A DNA stretch of 64,000 nucleotides from Hyaloperonospora brassicae. Taxonomy: Eukaryota; Oomycota; Peronosporomycetes; Peronosporales; Peronosporaceae. Under the pieces are notes generated by a model. It made no database searches. It was not told where the DNA came from and worked only from the letters and a program-made list of their open reading frames with translations. The position numbers and the translations under genes are program-made. Below, piece by piece: positions 22,753 through 34,258 of the stretch. Each line of letters opens with the position of its first letter. The stretch's first letter is position 1. The stretch covers positions 62,001-126,000 of the forward strand of contig CANTFL010000003.1 in NCBI GenBank assembly GCA_947650285.1, read 5' to 3'.

Positions 22753-23001
22753 TTAGATCCGTTCGAATTCTAATTCGGCGGCGTCGGATTCGTGGTGAAA
22801 GCGGTTGTGCAACCGCTGACTCAACTGACGTGGAATTGGTGGGGCTTGGCGATTGGCGCAGTGGCTGAAGAAGGTGGAAACGATTACGTTCGTAGCACGC
22901 TCCCCGGTCCAGTGTCCTACAAACTGACACCAACACGTTTGTGCGGTGGAGCAGTTCCAGAATATATGCGCTGCAATCTCTTTGCACCAATACTTCAGCA
23001 C
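22753..23001 (-). pseudogene. LINE-B C-terminal segment
   Basis: The frame contains HIFWNCSTAQTCW and RQAPPIPRQ, like the cysteine/histidine-containing C-terminal region common downstream of LINE polymerases (HxFxxC...CW). It is out of frame with the upstream polymerase fragments. Confidence 0.6.
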
Positions 23002-24326
23002 ATTACGGCAACTGTTGTCCAGCGTGCGGCGGGAACGGTATAAACTCAGCTGCTTGGTCGCGATACGATAGCATGTCCATACCTCATACTCCGTTAAGCC
23101 GTTTGCGTGTTTCCAAACATCAGGAGGCTATGGATTTGATGGAGCTGACTGCCACCTGTTCGTGATCGCCTGCGCGTCGTAGACCTTCAACCAGGACTAA
23201 AGGGCTGGGCGCAGAAAGCGTCTGTGAACGTAAAACGCTTGCCGCAAAATCGCTCTCCACACATCGACATTGGCCACCGTCTCCGGCACACTACAATGAA
23301 CCGATGGAGCTCCGGCTGGGCAAGGAAAACCAAATTACGATGTTGCGTGTGCCCCTAGTAGAGACACACTTGCTCAGGAGATCCCCGTGGCTCGGGAAAA
23401 CCGCCTTCAATTGACGAATGAATTCCACTGACATCTTGGCGGAGACGAATCTCTGATTCCCCGTACCCAACGGGTTCTCAACACGACCCGACAATAAATT
23501 AGCCCGGATTTGTGACCACCGGTATGCGCGCCGAAACAAAGGTGGATGACGTAAGAAAAAACTCAGGCTCAGTCGTTCCCGCACCCACAGCAAATTGGGG
23601 TCACGCGAGCAGGATCGAAGTCGCCCATCGTTGTAATTTAAGATGCAAATGCCTAGGCGAAGTTCCGCCGAGCGATGGGAACGTAAATTGAAATTCCTGT
23701 GGCCCCGTTCGTCGAATGCAAAGACTGCGTAAGGAACATGGGGGTATCCGGTCATAGTTAACATTCGCGAGGGTTTTGCCGTCAGGCCCTGGAATCTTAA
23801 GATTGCCATCCCAGTGAAAGAGGCCCCACAAAGTGGCTAGCGCATCCATCCGAATATCAAAAACAGAGGAATGGCCTGAAAACGTGTGATGGAATGATAT
23901 GAACCAGTCGTTGCCGTCCCACTGACTGCGCGCCCCTGCACACAATCAATCGTGATGGGCGTCCGACCTGGCTCCAATCGACATCACTTGCCCGGGGGAG
24001 GGTGCCAGGAGCTGCTCGAGATCCTGCTCCAGAAAGGAACTCCCTGGTCCGCGGATGATGGCTAACGGTGTTGAAGGTAGCGGATGTATCTCCGGGACTA
24101 GTGCCGATGTGGAACACCCCACGCTATATGTCCAGCTCCGCCATACTGTAAAATATTTGTCATGTGGTTGCGTTAGCCATAGCAACGCGTGCTTCGCTCG
24201 CTGAGTTTTGACGTCTACCTCGAACGATGCCAGACCAACCCCGCCCGCGTTCCGTGGCGTAAAGAGTAGACCCGGGTTAATCTTGTGCCGACGGACGGTA
24301 GGCGTAAAAGCGTACGCCCATACGAA

Positions 24327-25511
24327 TTAGCGATACAGCCGAGATATTTCCGTTCTCTTCCAGTCCTGAACGTCGAAGCCGGCCGCGGTGAACAGAATAG
24401 CCGGTAAAATAATTGCGTTAAGAATGAGAACTCGATTTGGCACACTAGTCGTAAAATTTGTGGCAGTGAGAAGCCGCCTTCGGAGGTTTAGAAGTCGTAG
24501 CGCCCAGTTTCGATTGGATACCGCCTCTGTACTCACTTTATAACCCAGGTATCGTGTCGTCTTTCCGTGTTGTAAGACTGAGATGCCTTCATACTATTGG
24601 GGCCCGATAGCCGTGTTTAACAAAATTAATTTTCTTTTGGTAGGCTACGCTGGAAGGCCCGAGACTTGTCCAAATCGATTGACCAGCACCAACGCAGGTG
24701 CTAATTGATGGGCGTGATCAAGGAAAATGGTGGAGTCGTCAACAAACGTGGAAATTGTATGCGTCACCCCGCCAGCCCCGGGCACCGGGATACCTCGGAT
24801 AGTGGGCGCCTGGTGAATATCCACCCCCAGTGATTCCACCACGACGAGACAAAGATACGGTGCGAGAGGACACCCTTGGCGTATCCCGTACCGGAAAGGA
24901 ACTGGGTCAGAGAATTCCCCACTAACCAGTCAACGGGCGGTTGTTCTGGTATGCATCCGGGTGACAAGCTTAATTAACACTTCATCAAACTGGAAGATCC
25001 GTAATCCCGCGTACAAAAAATCACGATCCACAGTCTCGTACGCCTTGCGAAAGTCAAGTAATAGAATATCTTGGCTGAAGTCGACTGACAGATGCGTCCT
25101 CTCCTCCGCTGAAGCAAGTTGGGCAGTCATCATCATGACAGTTTTTGCATTTGTCCACCACGAACAAAACCTTGATGCGAGTCTTCGACGATTGTAGGTA
25201 AGACTCGCTGAAGTCGCGAGGCCAGCACTTTCGCAAAATGTTTGTAAATGGTTTGTAGCAACGAGATTGGTCTGAAATCAAGCGCGTCCGGCGAATCACC
25301 CATTTTCGGAGTGGAATAACAGCGCCTCGAGAAAGTAATGCGGCATACAAGAATCGTGCAATATTTGATTGCACACGTGGACCAGCGCCGGAGCCTGAAA
25401 AGCGGATGCATCTTTGTAGAATTCGTTGTTAAGCCTGTACGGTCCTGAAGCTCTATGGAGGCCAAGCTCGTTGATGGCTTGGAGGTCTTCAGCCATAGTG
25501 ACGTCCAACAT
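24327..25511 (-). pseudogene. LINE-B reverse transcriptase fragments
   Basis: Successive frames carry INELGLHRASGPYRLNNEFY (25511), DALDFRPISLLQTIYKHFAK with SHQGFVRGGQ (25465), DILLLDFRKAYETVDRDFLY (25136, motif A Asp present) and GGVTHTISTFVDDSTIFLDH (24842). The catalytic pair is FVDD at 24746-24735. The thumb-like RVLILNAIILPAILF follows at 24536-24327. At least four frame changes disrupt the enzyme. Confidence 0.85.
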
Positions 25512-28394
25512 CAGCCCATTCTTTCAAGCGGTAGAAATGAAGCGATCGGCAGGCACTGACACAAAGTCAAGCAACGCGATCGGTAAAGCTGACATCTACC
25601 CGATGCACAGCGCTGACAGCTGGTGACCAATTCGAAGCAATCTTGTCGGCAATGGATATGTTTCTCCCAAATGGCTGACCATGAATGCGGACGATATCCG
25701 TAACTGTTTGGTCACGCTTCCAATTTGCTACCCGCTTAAACGACCATCTTAGGCGCGCAGTGGTCCACTTTAGGATCTGTCGTAACCGAACGAGATGCTC
25801 CAAGCGGTGATCTTCCATATTAACGCTGATCCACTGATGACGGTCAATAGCTGGCGCCGATCCAGTCGGCTTACCCGCTTCTTAAAAGGGTACGTCTTTG
25901 ACGCTCGCGCTCGCGGACGGTGGTGATGCAATGTTTGCACGCTTCCATGGCAGCATACCATTTCCCTGCCGACGTAGTTGGGCATATTGCCCACCCGTAC
26001 ATTTCAGCAATTAGATCGGAGCGAACGCGTTCGGGTTGGTGTGTCTGTATGGGATAGGATACCTGACGCCGGTAAAGGGTGGAGGCAGAAAGCCGCCTCA
26101 CGCGTAAGTATATCTCCACTTCTTCATGATACGACGCCTAGGGAGGTGTTCGGACGGCTATCTACAGCAGCATTTCAGCCCACCTTTGAGAAACATAAAA
26201 ACGGTCAACGCAGCTTGCTGAATCCTCCTCCCAGTATGTAAAATGTTCCACACAGTCGTCTGCTTCCTCATCATCGGCGTGGATCGAAGGAGCCGAGCAT
26301 CCTCTAGACCGTGGAGGTTTGTGAGGACTTGAAGATTCGGGATTTCCGGTCGACACGACCGATGATGACCAAGACGATCGAGTAGAGAGCTTTAGACGCA
26401 TTCGAAGTCACCTGTCATGATAGAGCTGTCTCGCAAAAAACTATCAACGGGCGAGGGAAATGTCGAAGGCTTCGCTCTTGGGTCTGAGAAACAGAGCGTA
26501 CACATTGAAGAGGACCCTATCATCTAATGATACTGCGGTCGTCCTGGAATTCCACCAATCTTGACGCCATGGAGAAGCTTTTACATATGAAGATTCTGTT
26601 AGCAAATGGCCGCCCCCTCGAGACGAGACTACCTAACGCTTCAGTACGCAAGCGGCGGGTGACCGCCGTCCCGGTGCTTGCCCCACGTATGTGCCCAGGT
26701 CGAGCATAACTCTTGATCTTCCCTGGATGTTTTAACATGGGTATCCTGAATGCACCACGCTTGTAGTCGATTACAGGTAGAACGGCTACGCCGTGCCGAC
26801 ATTTAGCCGGTCCGTACCCTTTTTCTAAGCCCACGGACGTTTTGAGTGATATCTGTAGTACTTGGATGCGTTGAGAATAAATGAGACCGTGCAGTATCAC
26901 TGCTGGACCATTTAGACAGCAATGTGTGTCGGCCGAAGGCGTCTGCTTCTTCAAGATTGTGCAGGCGCAAATGCGTTGCGATTCAATCACGTCAAGTGCC
27001 TTTAGTAGCAGATAAGCGCCGTCTCCGCTGCAGGTGTAATGGCAGAGTAGAAAAAGCTCTCGACTGTCCTACAATCCACGTATTGACGGTCCACTTGGTA
27101 GAAGGCAGACTTGTAGGCGGTATCTTGCTATAGACGCTGCAGATACGATCGGATTTGTAGATCAGATGACGACTCCGCCGCCGTCTCCTCTGTTAGCACC
27201 CCTATCTCGTTCTTGAAAATAATAACCCGCATCAGGTGCTGACTATACCGAACCTTGCGGCTCGGATCACATAAATTTGAAATATCATCCGCGGCGTACT
27301 TCATCTCGCGTAATTTTTGCCATTCGTCCCCGTTATCGATAAGCGGAGACAACCAAGACCGAGCGGCTGTACATGTTGCGCGATCACTCCAACATCCGAG
27401 CCATTCTTTAAGAGGCGCTGATGACACCGTTTCGCGAACTGAGTGCAGCCCATTTAGTAGGCTATCCTGTCGCCAGCGGGCAGACAAGTAAACCAGAACA
27501 TGGACGTCAAGACTTGCAAGCAGCTGGCAGGGTTAAACAAATCGCTAAAGGTGATGGAAAAGTGCGATAGGGTCCTGATGAGCTATTTACACCCACTCCG
27601 CGGTCATAATGTCGACACGCAGGCAAGCAGTCACTGTTGAAGGTGGTCATAAAGGGATTAAAGATAACCAAAGACCCGGCCATTCGTCTCGATAAATGCG
27701 ACCCGCCTAATTCTTACTGTCGATCTGACCGCATTCGTTGCTATGTCCGGCGTCCGACATTGGTGGCGCTGGTACTTTTATCTCAAGATGGTGTCCTTGA
27801 TGGGTTGAGCATCAGCACAGGATGAGTGTGCCCGTTTCCGTGTCTCCGCTGGTGGTGACGGATCCGCAGCAGTTGGCGGGCTCCCTTACAGTACCGAAGT
27901 ATGAGACGCACCGCCGGCTGTTGGACGTCGTCTACACCGGACCACATAGCGAGCTTCGAAGCATGAATACATAGTTGTGATCAATTTTCTCCCGATGAGG
28001 ACACGGAATATGGAAGGGTTTGAGGCTTTCCGGAACTTTGACCGCAAGCTAAGTGGTCACTACAAGATGCGCTTAAACGGGTGGATCCATCAATAGGTCG
28101 GAGAGGCCTGCCCCCAATCGGAATGAAGGAAGTCTGAGTAATACCGTCCAGAAAAACGGAGGACGAGTGTAAGGCCTCTTCCAGGATCCAGTTTCGCAAT
28201 GATAATCGCGTCTACGCACATAGAGAGAGATAATTGAAACCTCCGCACTGTTTCCACGGCCTTGTTATTCCGAGTTTCTACAGACGGACTGTATTTGCGG
28301 CATACCTGGCCGACTAAATTCTCAGCCCCTCGTTGATGGCATAGGTGTCACGGATTATGAAATTGGTTGCTAGTCCAAGAATGCCACACCCTCC

Positions 28395-28775
28395 TCAGTC
28401 TGTTTCGGCAATAAATGTGCCCCTGTCCGATGGTGTGGCTGCATAGTCTTGTATGTACCATCGATATTGATTTATTGACACCCGCTTAGTCATTGACGCA
28501 CAACCTCGTTTAACGTCAAGGAGTGCAGCCACCCGGAGATCATGTGCAAATTGCTCCTTGAGGTGCAGTAATCCTGTGTAGTGAACACCGTTCTTGATGA
28601 TAGCCGTGAGTCGTTCCAAGCAGTCACTAGGCCCGTCCAGTGCAGCGCCGGTCAGTGCTTGAGCTACATTCATAGCCAAGCAATTACCAATGACGGGCGT
28701 ATTTGCTTCGTGTAAGCCCAGTATTTGGGTGAGGACCTTCAGGTCTGTCGGGACTTTGATCGGGCGCGGTTCCAT
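28395..28775 (-). pseudogene. LINE-B OTU-like cysteine protease domain
   Basis: The frame follows directly, in the same frame, after a TAG at 28778-28776, so it was probably joined to the zinc-knuckle ORF1. It contains NTPVIGNCLAMNVAQAL, which resembles the OTU nucleophile motif (GNC-L-x-x-A); the Cys codon is at 28682-28680. Near the end, FIAETD meets a TGA stop and then GG, so an original WGG, typical of OTU folds, is plausible. The catalytic His was not located. The OTU assignment is an inference from these two motifs. Confidence 0.5.
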
Positions 28776-29531
28776 CTAAATCGCAAGCTTTGGTTCGTCA
28801 TTCATGCGTCTGAGTAACTTCAAACATGTGGGCCGCTTCTGACTCTTCAGGGTCAACAACATTAGGTTTGAGTGAATCAGCACATTTTCGCGCAATAGCG
28901 CCGTTTCGGCCAAGTTTGTTCCTGTGTTGACAAACGTGTGGGGTGGATGGAAAGTTTGTAACGGCTGAGGGTCGTCGCGATCCGTCAAATTATAAGCCAA
29001 CGGCTCAGGTATCGACCCCGGGCTTGGCCTGTCCGTTACACCCGTGAGGGACAGCACTGATAACCGTCCCGAACTGAGCTGTGTCGGGGAACGAACTGGC
29101 TGGCGAATGGTGCAGGGATTTTTGGATCCCCGGACTGGTTTCGTGATCCACGGTTGCTTAAGCGGGGGCTTGTGGGCAGGTACCGAGTCACCAGAGTTTG
29201 TTCTTGCGGTATCGAAGGCCGATTGTAGTCTCTCACCTGGACCTGCAGCAGGAGGTTCGGTTACCAGTGGTAGACTCACTGGCACCATGCTGGGTGTGAC
29301 GGCGGCTTTGGCCGCTACATCCGCCGACCGCTGTACTTGAAGACGTAAATCCACCATGATGCGAATCTCGACGGCACTACTAAAAGGTCTCGCCAGGTCC
29401 TCCACGGCTTGGAGGTCTCCATGCGTAACCTCGATGCCACCCACTCCCCGGAGTTGGTCATCCGTAAACTGACACCTGGAGGCTGGGTGACCGAGGTTAC
29501 CACACTGGAGGCACTGGAGGCGGCGACCCAC
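28776..29531 (-). pseudogene. LINE-B ORF1 with zinc knuckle
   Basis: Close to the visible start the frame has CLQCGNLGHPASRC, a CX2CX4HX4C knuckle at 29513-29472, followed by about 150 residues rich in proline and serine (for example LKQPWITKPVRGSKNP). This is the layout of nucleic-acid-binding ORF1/gag proteins of LINEs. The upstream part continues in other frames. Confidence 0.7.
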
Positions 29532-29816
29532 GTCGGGATGGCGAAGAATAATGGAAGTACCAAACCATAGAATACGGACGATTCCTCGAATAAATAGGGG
29601 ACACCCAGAAAGCCGATATACAACCTTTCACGAAGTAGACGTGCGGGACGTCGGACAATTAGTATCCAAATCTTCAAAGTCTAATTTTGTCGGCATCTTC
29701 GACTTGAGGTACGCCTCGACAGGGCCAATCTCATTAAAACGAGTGAGATTATGTAGAATCATTGAGTACTCAGCTTGAAGTGGTCCGGTTTTTACACTTG
29801 GACCTTGTTGACGGTT

Positions 29817-30374
29817 TCAAACGGAGCCGCGCTCCTGATGGTGCTCGTTAGTAAGCATGTAGACTAGGCCTTGTAATGGAATAAGCACGTCCTGAAGACT
29901 CATGGCAGCGTTTCGAGAGAAAAGGAAGAAGTGGATAGACTTGGTCGAGCGGCCATAATAGATAGAATTCGTCAATCCTATCAGCTTGTGCACTTCATGA
30001 AGGTTCACCTTAGATACTTCAGCAGATTCCAGTATAGACTCGGTGATAGCACACGTTGTTTGCCGGTCTACCGGAAATCCACGGGTGCGGCCGAGATGTA
30101 GCACAAGACTACCTTATACTTGATCCTGGACGGTACTGTGAAGCCGTAGTGTTTCCTTACTGTCCAGAGCAGCCCTGAGGAAGTCCGGCATACGGTGGCA
30201 CGCCACGTAACCTTACGCAATTCCGGCAATAATTTTACACTTGTTATCGGTTCCGTCACGCAGCAGAAGCTTCCGACCCGCGGAAGAGCGATCTGCACAC
30301 AGCTGTTTGAGGTGCGCAATATCTTTTCCGGCGTAAACATGGAAGGGTCAAACATAAAATCTTCGTAATCGGTG
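29817..30374 (-). pseudogene. LINE-B ORF1 N-terminal part, truncated by E3
   Basis: Two frames (30374-30068, with SMFTPEKILRTSN, and 30104-29817, with KVNLHEVHKLIGLTNSIYYG) read as one protein with a frameshift between. The upstream end is replaced by LTR sequence at 30375, so the start codon is lost. No known domain recognised. Confidence 0.5.
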
Positions 30375-30811
30375 TGTAACGGGGCACGCCTTGTGTAAGT
30401 TCGACACAAGGTTGTGTGCACCCGACATCACGTACACGTGGCGTGAGGAAGCGCAGCGAAGCAGGCAGAACTCGAAAGCTTTGTCTAAGGGAAAAGTAGA
30501 ACTGTATTTAATACAGTCAAGACTTCCTAATAAACCATCTTTGTCTTGACCTAACTATATCAAACTACAACCTCCTATGTGGGGTTCTTGCTCACCACCC
30601 ACTGCGCGCGTCCTGAAGCTATTGGTGGTTAATCTGGTTGTTGTAATCACATTAACCAAAAGTGGAGCACTTAAGAATATTACCCTCAGAGGTAATATCC
30701 CGCCAGCACCACCGCTGCTCAAGTGATGTTGATTGATTATTATCAGAACAGATAATACCCAAAAATTGATACAAAAATATCAATTTAATGTAACGGGTTC
30801 ACCCCTTTACA
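30375..30811 (-). repeat. E3 3' LTR
   Basis: It starts TGTAACGGGGCACGCC on the plus strand and ends in a degraded CCCCTTTACA. It matches 38586-39030 over most of its length. An 8-bp inverted repeat CCTTGTGT/ACACAAGG lies at 30389-30411, and AATTGATA/TATCAATT occurs near the other end. Confidence 0.92.
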
Positions 30812-31164
30812 TCATCCCCTCGGAAACATCAGTCACTATAGTGAGTGATATGATTGATTGGTGACAGAGTGACAGAGTGACTACCGTCGTGTCTCTCTGG
30901 GGAATGGGAGCACTTTTAGCTTCAACCGACTCATTATAGCTTTCAGCGCATGACGAGATCGTCCATGCTCTGCCCTAACAAGGCTTCTGCTGACGCAAGT
31001 CACGGATGCGTGCAGCCGGCGAATAAGCTTCTCCGTGCTCAGCAGCAGGTGTTTCGTCGCCTGCTGCTGCTTATAAGCATCCTGCAACACCCAATATTGC
31101 AGGTGCATGTGGTCAGTCACGTGCAGCTTTTTCACTCGCAGAAGAAGCTGCGGGTTGTAGCCCC

Positions 31165-31891
31165 ATGGGCGGCGATCTCGAATTAGAGGTTGTCTGCTCG
31201 GGCAATTCGGACTCCCCGTCCGACTCAAATTCACCAGCAATGTCCAGCCGTGAGGCTGTGTGTGCAGGAACAAATACTGCCGAAAATCGTGGCAGTTTCG
31301 ATTCTGAATTGCGTATTGAATTGTTCAGTTCATCCGAAGAGTCTAAAAACTCGTCGCCGGGATCAAATCGATAGCGCTCGTATTCGTACGAGGCGAGTGC
31401 AAAAATTGAGGACGTGGATCCTCATGAGGATGTCGATGACTCTTCGCGGAGTCATCATAGCCATAGCAGCGGCAACAGTAGGTATTCCGCCGATGGTGGT
31501 GCCAGTTCTTATGTTGTCACCACGCAAGATAAGCAGGATCGCAACGCGTTGTGATCTGCTACTGAGCATAAACCATGGATGCCGATCTTGAGGTGAGTTG
31601 AGAGAGTGGTATGTTTATATCACGTGGGAGTTGTCGCATCCCACTCTTTGAATCCATGGACTTGATTCCAGTGTGAAGAATTATCGCACTGAGCATGAAT
31701 TTTAAATTAATTTCTTTTTCAGGCATCGATGGTACCACGGTAACCACAAGCGAGACGAGTTCTCGATGGTTCAGGCGTGGAATACTTATATTGGCAACAT
31801 TGAGAATGTTGGCCGTGACACTTGGTTGGACAAACTTACTGCAGCTCGCAACAAGTTCGAGCAGAAATTCTTAACAGGTGCTCGGTGTTAA
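31165..31891 (+). pseudogene. E3 opposite-strand accessory gene, intron-containing
   Basis: On the plus strand (antisense to E3 gag-pol) a frame opens upstream of the ATG at 31165 and runs through a serine/aspartate-rich segment (SDSPSDSNSPAMSS, then DVDPHEDVDDSSRSHHSHSS) to 31592. Two in-frame stops interrupt it, TAG at 31372-31374 and TGA at 31552-31554. A GTGAGT donor at 31593 and a TTTCTTTTTCAG acceptor ending at 31722 delimit a 130-nt intron. The same frame continues after it (WYHGNHKRDEFSMVQAWN, then DTWLDKLTAARNKFEQKF) to a stop near 31891. No known domain. E1 has an antisense frame at the equivalent place. Confidence 0.5.
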
Positions 31892-32057
31892 TTGCGCCGA
31901 CTGTCTCGAGAGGAAGGTTTACCTTGCCTCTCGTGGGAAGATAAATGTTAGAGTTGTGTTGACGACTCTATTCGCGCCCACAGGGGAGGAGTTCCTCCCT
32001 AGTAAGCCCAAGTGTAGGGCGCGCATCTCGTGTGAGATGTTTCAAGGGACTAAAAAC

Positions 32058-32261
32058 TTACAATTCTTTGACAAAGCGCCGGTCGAACGCTCGACGATGG
32101 CCTTTCATCGACAAAGCGTGCGTATATTTGTACTGCTTGACGAGGCCGGAGACATCTAACATCAGCGGAGATCGGGGTTCCCAGCTGTACCATGAGGGTG
32201 GATACTTCCTCCACTGGACGAGATAAGTAGTCCTCGATCTTGAATTTTCATTATGGTTCAA
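32058..32261 (-). pseudogene. E3 chromodomain
   Basis: The frame reads TTYLVQWRKYPPSWYSWEPR and PLMLDVSGLVKQYK. The Y-L-V-x-W core, the W-E pair and the final helix are those of a retroelement chromodomain. Confidence 0.8.
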
Positions 32262-32388
32262 TAAACGCTATATAAGGAAGTGTTGACCACCGTGTAGGTC
32301 CACCGGAGTGTGTGGAAGAGGAGGAGAACCTTCCTTCAAGTCGTTCGACTAACCACCTCGACCGGCACGACATGGATCGCTCAATCGC

Positions 32389-32739
32389 TTGAATAGCGCG
32401 AGTATTTGGGGCACGAGGAGAATACGATACGCTCTGACCGATTCTGTGCGAGAGAACCGCAAGAATAGGGGGGTTGATCGTGCGAAGGATCGTGATGAGT
32501 ACGCCCTCGCACAGCTACAGGTCGATCGGAGTGTCCGTTCCCTCGTTGAAGAGATGGCGACAGCTCGCAAGAATATCTCTCAGTCAAGTGGAGAATTCTC
32601 TTTACTACGCGTCCAAACTAATCGTCTAAAGCGCGAGCGCAAGAATCTGATGATAATTCTTGAGCGTAGGGGCTTTCTTCATTGTCAGAAGAGGACTCGT
32701 ACTGACAGTACGGGCGGAGACGCTCCACGTAAAGCGTAG
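32389..32739 (+). pseudogene. E3 opposite-strand coiled-coil segment
   Basis: This plus-strand frame is charged and heptad-like: DEYALAQLQVDRSVRSLVEE, then LLRVQTNRLKRERKNL. It overlaps the sense linker between integrase GPF/Y (32618-32836) and chromodomain (near 32261), exactly as the coiled-coil part of the E1 antisense frame does. It may be the last part of the accessory gene beginning at 31165; the connection across 31,900-32,380 is broken by stops. Confidence 0.45.
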
Positions 32740-34258
32740 GATGCGTACGCATCCTACGCAGCATCTCAATCGTGTATGTGTTGCCTAGTCGGTGCAGCAC
32801 ACGAAAGGGGCCGGGCAGAAGTTTATTGCTGCCCACGTTAGTTACTACATGTCTAGCTAAATTTACCGTAGATAGTCGAGACTAAGTAGCCTTTATTAAA
32901 TGAAACAAAATTTTCACTTTCAATTCTTTTTAGCGTAAGTTTCTGCTTGTCTACCGCGTAAGCGATGAGTTCTTGCATAAAACGGATCACTGCTTCTCGA
33001 TCCAGCATAAATCTTTTTGCTGACTCGGCCTTGTTGTGTTCAGTTCGCCTTGTGCGAACTGCAGAAAGAGTCTATTCCTTTTTCTGTTTATCAGCGAGAT
33101 TGTCATCATCCTCGCTGGAGTAGTCGTTGGCGATGCTGAATATACCAGCATCGTCATCACTGTCGGATGTAGCAGAAGCGTCGTCGCTATTATTGAAATG
33201 ATCTTCTTCATCGATGTCGACTTGATCAACATCGGCATCATACGTGACGACGTTAGCGTCGACACGTGATGAGCAAGAGCCAGAACGGTTTTTGCTCGAG
33301 CGATTTCCTCCCCCCTTTATCCAAGAGTCATACTCTAGAAGGGCGGGAGGACTTGGATGGCGTAAGCCATTCACGTAAAACGGTGTGTGCTGGTTTGGTG
33401 CATGCATCGAATTATTGATGTCGAATCACACCATTGAAAGGAATTCGCTCCAACTCGAGAACGAGTTGACATAGCCTCGAAGGATCTCTTCGAGGACACG
33501 GTTTGCACGTTCCGTCTAACCATCTGTTTTGAAATAATTATATTTGGACATCTTCAATCGTGTTGCCAAAGTGCGGAACACGGATTGCCAAAAGTCCGCC
33601 GTGAACCGAAGTAACGGTCGGCCACGAGTTCACGAGGTAACCCTTGAAGTCGAAATATCGTGTCGAGAAAGACTCGAGCGCATCCCTGTGCCGTTATCGA
33701 CTCTTAACTGCAGCAAGATGGTACATCTTGTTGAATCGGTCCACTAACGCAAGAATACTATTATTCTTGTGAGTGTCTTCGGGAAAATTGAAGACAAAGT
33801 CCATGGAAACGGACTACCAACATTCTGCCGGGACCAGCAGAGGTTGTAACGGTGCAAGAGAGGAGGATTAGGCTTCACCAGTTGGCAGACCTCGCAAGAA
33901 CGAATGTACTTGAGGAAAACCGATACTGGCGGGGTCAGTAAAAGTCACGACTTACTGAAAGGCAAGTCTTTTCCCTACCACGATGACCGCCTGACGGCGC
34001 ATCGTGACATTCTAACATGATGCGTAAGCGCAAATCATCATGATCGGGAACGATGACACGAGGTGTATCGTCAGCAACTGCTGTGTAATAGATCAGACCA
34101 TTGCGAGTCGTGTACCGATCCAAAGAGAACCGGTATAGAGCTGGCAAATCCGAGAAGGATTTTCGGGATGAGATTGCAAGATGATCCATCAAACGGATGA
34201 GATTCTTATCTCCTGTGTACGCCTTCCGCACGTCGTCGAGTAAAGGCGATGGCGGCAC
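32618..34258 (-). pseudogene. E3 integrase, with acidic insertion
   Basis: The HHCC start is in 34258-33935 (H...H in ECHDAPSGGHRGRE). The core is scattered over frames at 33,900-33,400, where a MDFVFNFPEDTH reading carries the first Asp. Frame 33407-33072 has PFYVNGLRHPSPPALL, typical of the core end, followed by a strongly acidic stretch (DADVDQVDIDEEDHF, DDASATSDSDDDAG). The GPF/Y module is in 32836-32618 (LLPGPFRVLHRLGN, HPTLYVERLRPY). Frameshifts make it inactive. Confidence 0.8.

Larger units (their letters stand above)
22706..30374 (-). mobile_element. LINE-B: decayed non-LTR retrotransposon with OTU-like domain
   Basis: Minus-strand order is ORF1 start (30374-29817), zinc knuckle (29531-28776), OTU-like protease (28775-28395), an unresolved nuclease region (about 28,300-26,000), reverse transcriptase (25511-24645), thumb (24536-24327) and C-terminal segment (23001-22753). 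It belongs to a different family from LINE-A: motif C is FVDD rather than YADD, and no RNase H was seen. Its 5' end is cut by the left LTR of E3 at 30375. Stops and frameshifts are frequent. Confidence 0.8.
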
